Below, piece after piece: positions 61,128-64,000 of a stretch of 64,000 nt of DNA. Below the pieces are notes generated by a model. The model did not search any database and was not told the origin of the DNA. It saw only the letters and a list, made by a program, of their open reading frames with translations. Source of the DNA: an uncultured Eubacteriales bacterium (GTDB taxonomy: Bacteria > Bacillota > Clostridia > Peptostreptococcales > Anaerovoracaceae); contig CACYPK010000017.1 in assembly GCA_902776285.1 (NCBI GenBank), forward strand, positions 53,748-117,747. Direction: 5' to 3'. The translations under genes were made by a program, and so were the position numbers. How positions within the stretch are numbered: the first letter of the stretch is position 1; each line of letters opens with the position of its first letter.

Positions 61128-62678
61128 CTACACTTCTTTTATCTGCCTTACGACATCCATGATGGTGCCGTCACGGGCTTCTATGATACCTACTATCCTG
61201 TCTTCGAACTCGACCTTATCCGGCTCGCCTACTATGGAGTAAGCGATGTCGCGGAGCTCTTCGATGGTCTTGAGCGGCACGCAGTCGGCCTCCCTGAGAG
61301 CCTGCAGGATGTCCTGCCTCGCAGGGTTCACGGCGACTCCGTAGTCGGTGACCACCACGTCTATGCTCTCTCCCGGTGTCGTCACTGTAGTTACTTCGCT
61401 GCAGATCGCCGGGATCCTGCCCTGAAGCAGAGGACAGATCACTATCGCGCACTTGGCTCCCTGAGCGGTATCAGGATGTCCGCCCTGCGCTCCGGTGATC
61501 ATTCCGTCGGATCCTACAACTACATTGCAGTTGAAGTGTACGTCCACCTCAAGGGATGCCAGCACAACGTAGTCGAGCTTGTTGACAACAGCGCCCTTGT
61601 TGAGAGGATTGGCGTAAACAGCGGCCGGGATCCTGTGATGGTTCACGTTCTTGAGGCTTTTCACCGCGTCGAGGTCGAAGTCCTGTACGTCGAGCATGAC
61701 ATCAGCCATGCCGTCATCCAGGAGCTTGCACATTGCCTTTGTGAGACCTCCGACTCCGAACCCCATGCGGATGTTGCGCTCTCTCATGATATCCGCGAGG
61801 TACTGCGTCGAAGCGATCGAAGCTCCGCCAACACCTGTCTGATACGAAAAACCGTCCTTGAACCAAGGTGTATTTACCACTACATCGGTGCAGTACTGCG
61901 CCATGAGCAGTTTTCTCTGATCGGTAGTCGGCTTGGCAGCTCCTGTCGCGATCTTTGACGGAATACCTATCTCATCGACCACGCACACGTAGTCCACCTT
62001 GGTCTGGGAGATGTGTGCCGGGAAGTTCGGATACGGTACAAGACAGTCGGTGATCGCCACGCAGTGGTCCGCGTGGTTGCCGTCTACTATCGCGTAACTC
62101 AGTACGCCGCAGTCAGCCTTGCCGCCGATACCTCTCAGGTTACCGTAGTCGTCAGCGGTCGGAGCTCCGATGAAAGCGATATCGATGTGGCTCTCGCCGG
62201 TAGCTATGGATCTTACGCGGCCGCCGTGCGAGCGCATTATGGCCAGGCCCTTCAGCTTGCCCTTTGATATGGCCTCGCCTATGCCGCCCCTGACTCCCGA
62301 CGACTCAATATCCGTGATGGTGCCGTCCTCTATCATCGGCACGAGCGCGCTGTGCGCCTTGCCCAGCGAGGACGCGCAGATCCTTATGTTCTTGAGACCC
62401 ATGTCGTGGATCTCTTTCATTACCATGTTGACTATCAGGTCGCCCTCGCGGAAATGGTGATGGAACGAAACGGTCATTCCGTCGTGCGCGTCACACTTCT
62501 CAAGCGCTTCCCTGATACTTCCTACCAGCTTGGATTTCCGGTTGTTCATTACCGGACGGATAGTAGGGCCGTGGAGTGTGATCGGCTTGTCGTCGCGGTA
62601 AAAGTTGCCCTGAAACGGCTCTTTCCCGGTGATCTCGATTATCTCTTCCGGGATCTCTCTTCCTACTGCGTTTTTCAT
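61128..62678 (-). CDS. citF: Citrate lyase alpha subunit
   Basis: A 516-residue CitF, the citrate:acetyl-ACP transferase subunit. Family blocks include the SFHHHFREGDL loop, the GSDGMITGAQGGHPDTAQGAK glycine-rich loop and the IDVVVTDYGVAVNP block. The start at 62678 is preferred because the ATG follows citE by one base and has GGGGGA upstream; a longer in-frame start at 62702 lies in citE. Part of citD-citE-citF. Confidence 0.95.
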   Translation of the reverse strand: MKNAVGREIPEEIIEITGKEPFQGNFYRDDKPITLHGPTIRPVMNNRKSKLVGSIREALEKCDAHDGMTVSFHHHFREGDLIVNMVMKEIHDMGLKNIRICASSLGKAHSALVPMIEDGTITDIESSGVRGGIGEAISKGKLKGLAIMRSHGGRVRSIATGESHIDIAFIGAPTADDYGNLRGIGGKADCGVLSYAIVDGNHADHCVAITDCLVPYPNFPAHISQTKVDYVCVVDEIGIPSKIATGAAKPTTDQRKLLMAQYCTDVVVNTPWFKDGFSYQTGVGGASIASTQYLADIMRERNIRMGFGVGGLTKAMCKLLDDGMADVMLDVQDFDLDAVKSLKNVNHHRIPAAVYANPLNKGAVVNKLDYVVLASLEVDVHFNCNVVVGSDGMITGAQGGHPDTAQGAKCAIVICPLLQGRIPAICSEVTTVTTPGESIDVVVTDYGVAVNPARQDILQALREADCVPLKTIEELRDIAYSIVGEPDKVEFEDRIVGIIEARDGTIMDVVRQIKEV

Positions 62679-62679
62679 G

Positions 62680-63582
62680 CTACAGATCCCCCTTGTATAC
62701 ACCTGATGCCTTGGCCAGGGCTATCGTTCTCTTTGCGCCGTCGTAGAACGCGATGTCTATCATCTTGCCGTCCACCGTGAATACTCCTATTCCCTGAGCT
62801 TTCTTGGCGTCGATCTCCTTGATGACCTTCTCCGCGAAAATGACAGATTTCTCACTCGGCGTGTATATCTCATGAACGACAGGGATCTGGCGCGGATTGA
62901 CTATGGACTTTCCGTCAAATCCCATGGAATGTATGATCTCGGTTTCCCTTCTGAAGCCTTCCATGTCGTCCAGGTTAGTCCATACTGTATCGAAGCACTG
63001 CACCTTTGCCGCTCTTGCGGCTATAACCATGTGCTGCCTTGCTCCCATGAACTCCACACCGGTTCCGGATATAGGCACCTGGAGGTCTTTGGAATAATCA
63101 CCGCCGGAAAGGGCAATGCCGAAGAGCCTCTCCGATGAGTCGCAAATGCTCATGGCGTTGATGACTCCTCTTGCGGACTCGAGAGCTGCCATAATGAGTA
63201 CGCTTCCTTCCGGTCGGCTGAACTCTCTCTCAGCTTCTGCGATAGCATACTCGACTGTGCGTACATCATCGGCGGTCTCTGTCTTAGGGATACGGATGGA
63301 GTCGCAGCCTCCCGCAACGGCGCATCTTATATCTTCGCGCCAGAGGTTTGTATCGAGTCCGTTGATGCGGACCACTCTCTCGACTCCCCGGTAGTCTATC
63401 TCCTGCAGGGCGTGATAGAGTGAGTAACGCGCCGCGTCCTTTTCTCTTTCAGCTACCGCGTCCTCGAGATCGAGCATGATCGAGTCCGGTTTATATACGT
63501 ACGGGTCCTTGATGAGACTCGGTTTCTGACAATTCAGAAACATCATGGTACGGCGCAGGCGGTATTTATTAGGATTATTCAT
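62680..63582 (-). CDS. citE: Citrate lyase beta subunit
   Basis: A 300-residue CitE, the citryl-ACP lyase subunit, which releases oxaloacetate. The HpcH/HPAI-like fold shows LDLEDAVAEREKDAAR (metal-binding Asp/Glu), RINGLDTNLWREDI and SGGDYSKDL. GGGGAGG lies nine bases before the ATG at 63582, which overlaps the citD stop by four bases (ATGA). An in-frame start at 63642 lies inside citD. Confidence 0.95.
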   Translation of the reverse strand: MNNPNKYRLRRTMMFLNCQKPSLIKDPYVYKPDSIMLDLEDAVAEREKDAARYSLYHALQEIDYRGVERVVRINGLDTNLWREDIRCAVAGGCDSIRIPKTETADDVRTVEYAIAEAEREFSRPEGSVLIMAALESARGVINAMSICDSSERLFGIALSGGDYSKDLQVPISGTGVEFMGARQHMVIAARAAKVQCFDTVWTNLDDMEGFRRETEIIHSMGFDGKSIVNPRQIPVVHEIYTPSEKSVIFAEKVIKEIDAKKAQGIGVFTVDGKMIDIAFYDGAKRTIALAKASGVYKGDL

Positions 63583-63878
63583 CGTATCATACCTCCCCAG
63601 TTGACCCTGCCTTCGTGTTCGGCGGCGCGCATGACTGCGCACTCAACTCTTGCCTTTATGGTGCAGTCGAGGGCTCCTTTGTCGACAATGCTGACTCTGG
63701 CCTTTTTGACGCCGAGGCGCTTCAGCGTCTCAAGAGCCACCTTTCTTATCTGCCTTCCGTACTGTCTGATAACAGCGCTTTCCAGCTCGAGTTCCAGGCC
63801 TTTTGCCGCAGGCTCGACCGTTACCATGCAGTCGCTGCTCTCAAGAGTGCCCGCGACCGCGGTTTTTTTGATGTCCAT
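63579..63878 (-). CDS. citD: Citrate lyase acyl carrier subunit
   Basis: A 99-residue CitD. The prosthetic-group attachment site is the Ser pair 14-15 in AGTLESSDC, and the remaining length and charge pattern fit the family. It carries the 2'-(5''-phosphoribosyl)-dephospho-CoA group to which acetyl and citryl units bind. GGGAGG is six bases before the ATG. First gene of the operon in the window; an upstream gene could lie beyond the window edge. Confidence 0.92.
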   Translation of the reverse strand: MDIKKTAVAGTLESSDCMVTVEPAAKGLELELESAVIRQYGRQIRKVALETLKRLGVKKARVSIVDKGALDCTIKARVECAVMRAAEHEGRVNWGGMIR

Positions 63879-64000
63879 GGTATTCCTCCCGGTAAATCCC
63901 TATTCTTAATATATAAGCGAGGGTTTTAAACAGCCTTCGCTTTTCTTTATGATGAAGGTGATTGGCTAACGTAATCTTCGATTGGGACACCACGCCCGGC

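Noticed and set aside
63917..63950. Plus-strand terminator-like hairpin near the window end
   Set aside because: Seven-base stem with one G-T pair and a TTTTCTTT tail, but no plus-strand gene precedes it; it may belong to the cit operon leader or be chance.

Overview
The window is a dense, low-GC-Gram-positive-style chromosome segment of about 52% GC. Strong AGGAGG-type ribosome binding sites, TTGACA/TATAAT promoters and intrinsic terminators are visible throughout. Gene content points to an anaerobic, amino-acid- and citrate-metabolising member of the Clostridia: arginine deiminase, aspartate transcarbamoylase with a regulatory subunit, a HMGL-like probable Re-citrate synthase, a citrate lyase operon, a YolD/Y-family polymerase pair and a yybP-ykoY riboswitch. 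A relative of the Anaerovoracaceae (Family XIII) is a reasonable guess but not proven. There are no rRNA or tRNA genes, no CRISPR array, no phage and no insertion sequences. About 58 protein genes are supported, most on the minus strand.

Layout. 0.07-2.5 kb: ACT-domain protein, nitrilase and the AzlCD amino-acid exporter. 2.6-8.7 kb: an ABC-2 type exporter divergent from a TetR regulator that leads a CPBP protease and an MFS pump; the TetR promoter carries two palindromic operators. 8.8-10.3 kb: an RpiB-family isomerase and three tiny membrane proteins. 10.4-16.6 kb: a seven-gene minus-strand run, arginine deiminase, ornithine carbamoyltransferase, a TIGR00300-type ornithine cyclodeaminase candidate, PyrB, PyrI, a small membrane protein and a CaCA-family exchanger. 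This looks like a route sending arginine to proline, ammonia and pyrimidines. 16.6-20.8 kb: YolD-like protein and Y-family polymerase, AraC regulator, GH25 lysozyme. 20.9-23.2 kb: two COG0523/CobW GTPases, one with a roughly 120-residue His/Asp tract, followed by a 63-bp tandem repeat array. 23.5-27.3 kb: DMT transporter, MtnA-like isomerase, acyl-CoA ligase.

27.4-35.6 kb: a giant MacB-like ABC fusion, MntP, an AEC carrier, a ClC exchanger, a zincin and an XRE/membrane-protein pair. 35.8-43.0 kb: a beta-helix lipoprotein, probable Re-citrate synthase, flavodoxin-like protein, TrpS, 5-formyl-THF cyclo-ligase and a MATE pump. 43.1-47.8 kb: a P-type cation ATPase with a Mn2+ (yybP-ykoY) riboswitch, divergent from an alanine/sodium symporter. 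48.5-51.3 kb: a two-gene membrane chaperone-like module, a TM-anchored GrpE-like protein and a TM-anchored Hsp70-like ATPase. 51.4-57.4 kb: aconitase X small and large subunits, a C69 dipeptidase and a class A PBP with a (GTDP)13 tail. 57.5-63.9 kb: citD-citE-citF-icd-citC-citXG.

The strongest candidates for something new are the Hsp70-like/GrpE-like membrane pair and the arginine-to-proline/pyrimidine operon. Smaller points of interest are the His/Asp-rich CobW with its neighbouring 63-bp array, and a recurring arrangement in which a -10 box lies only 6-10 bases before the ATG, suggesting leaderless mRNAs. All functional calls come from reading motifs by eye; no database search was run.
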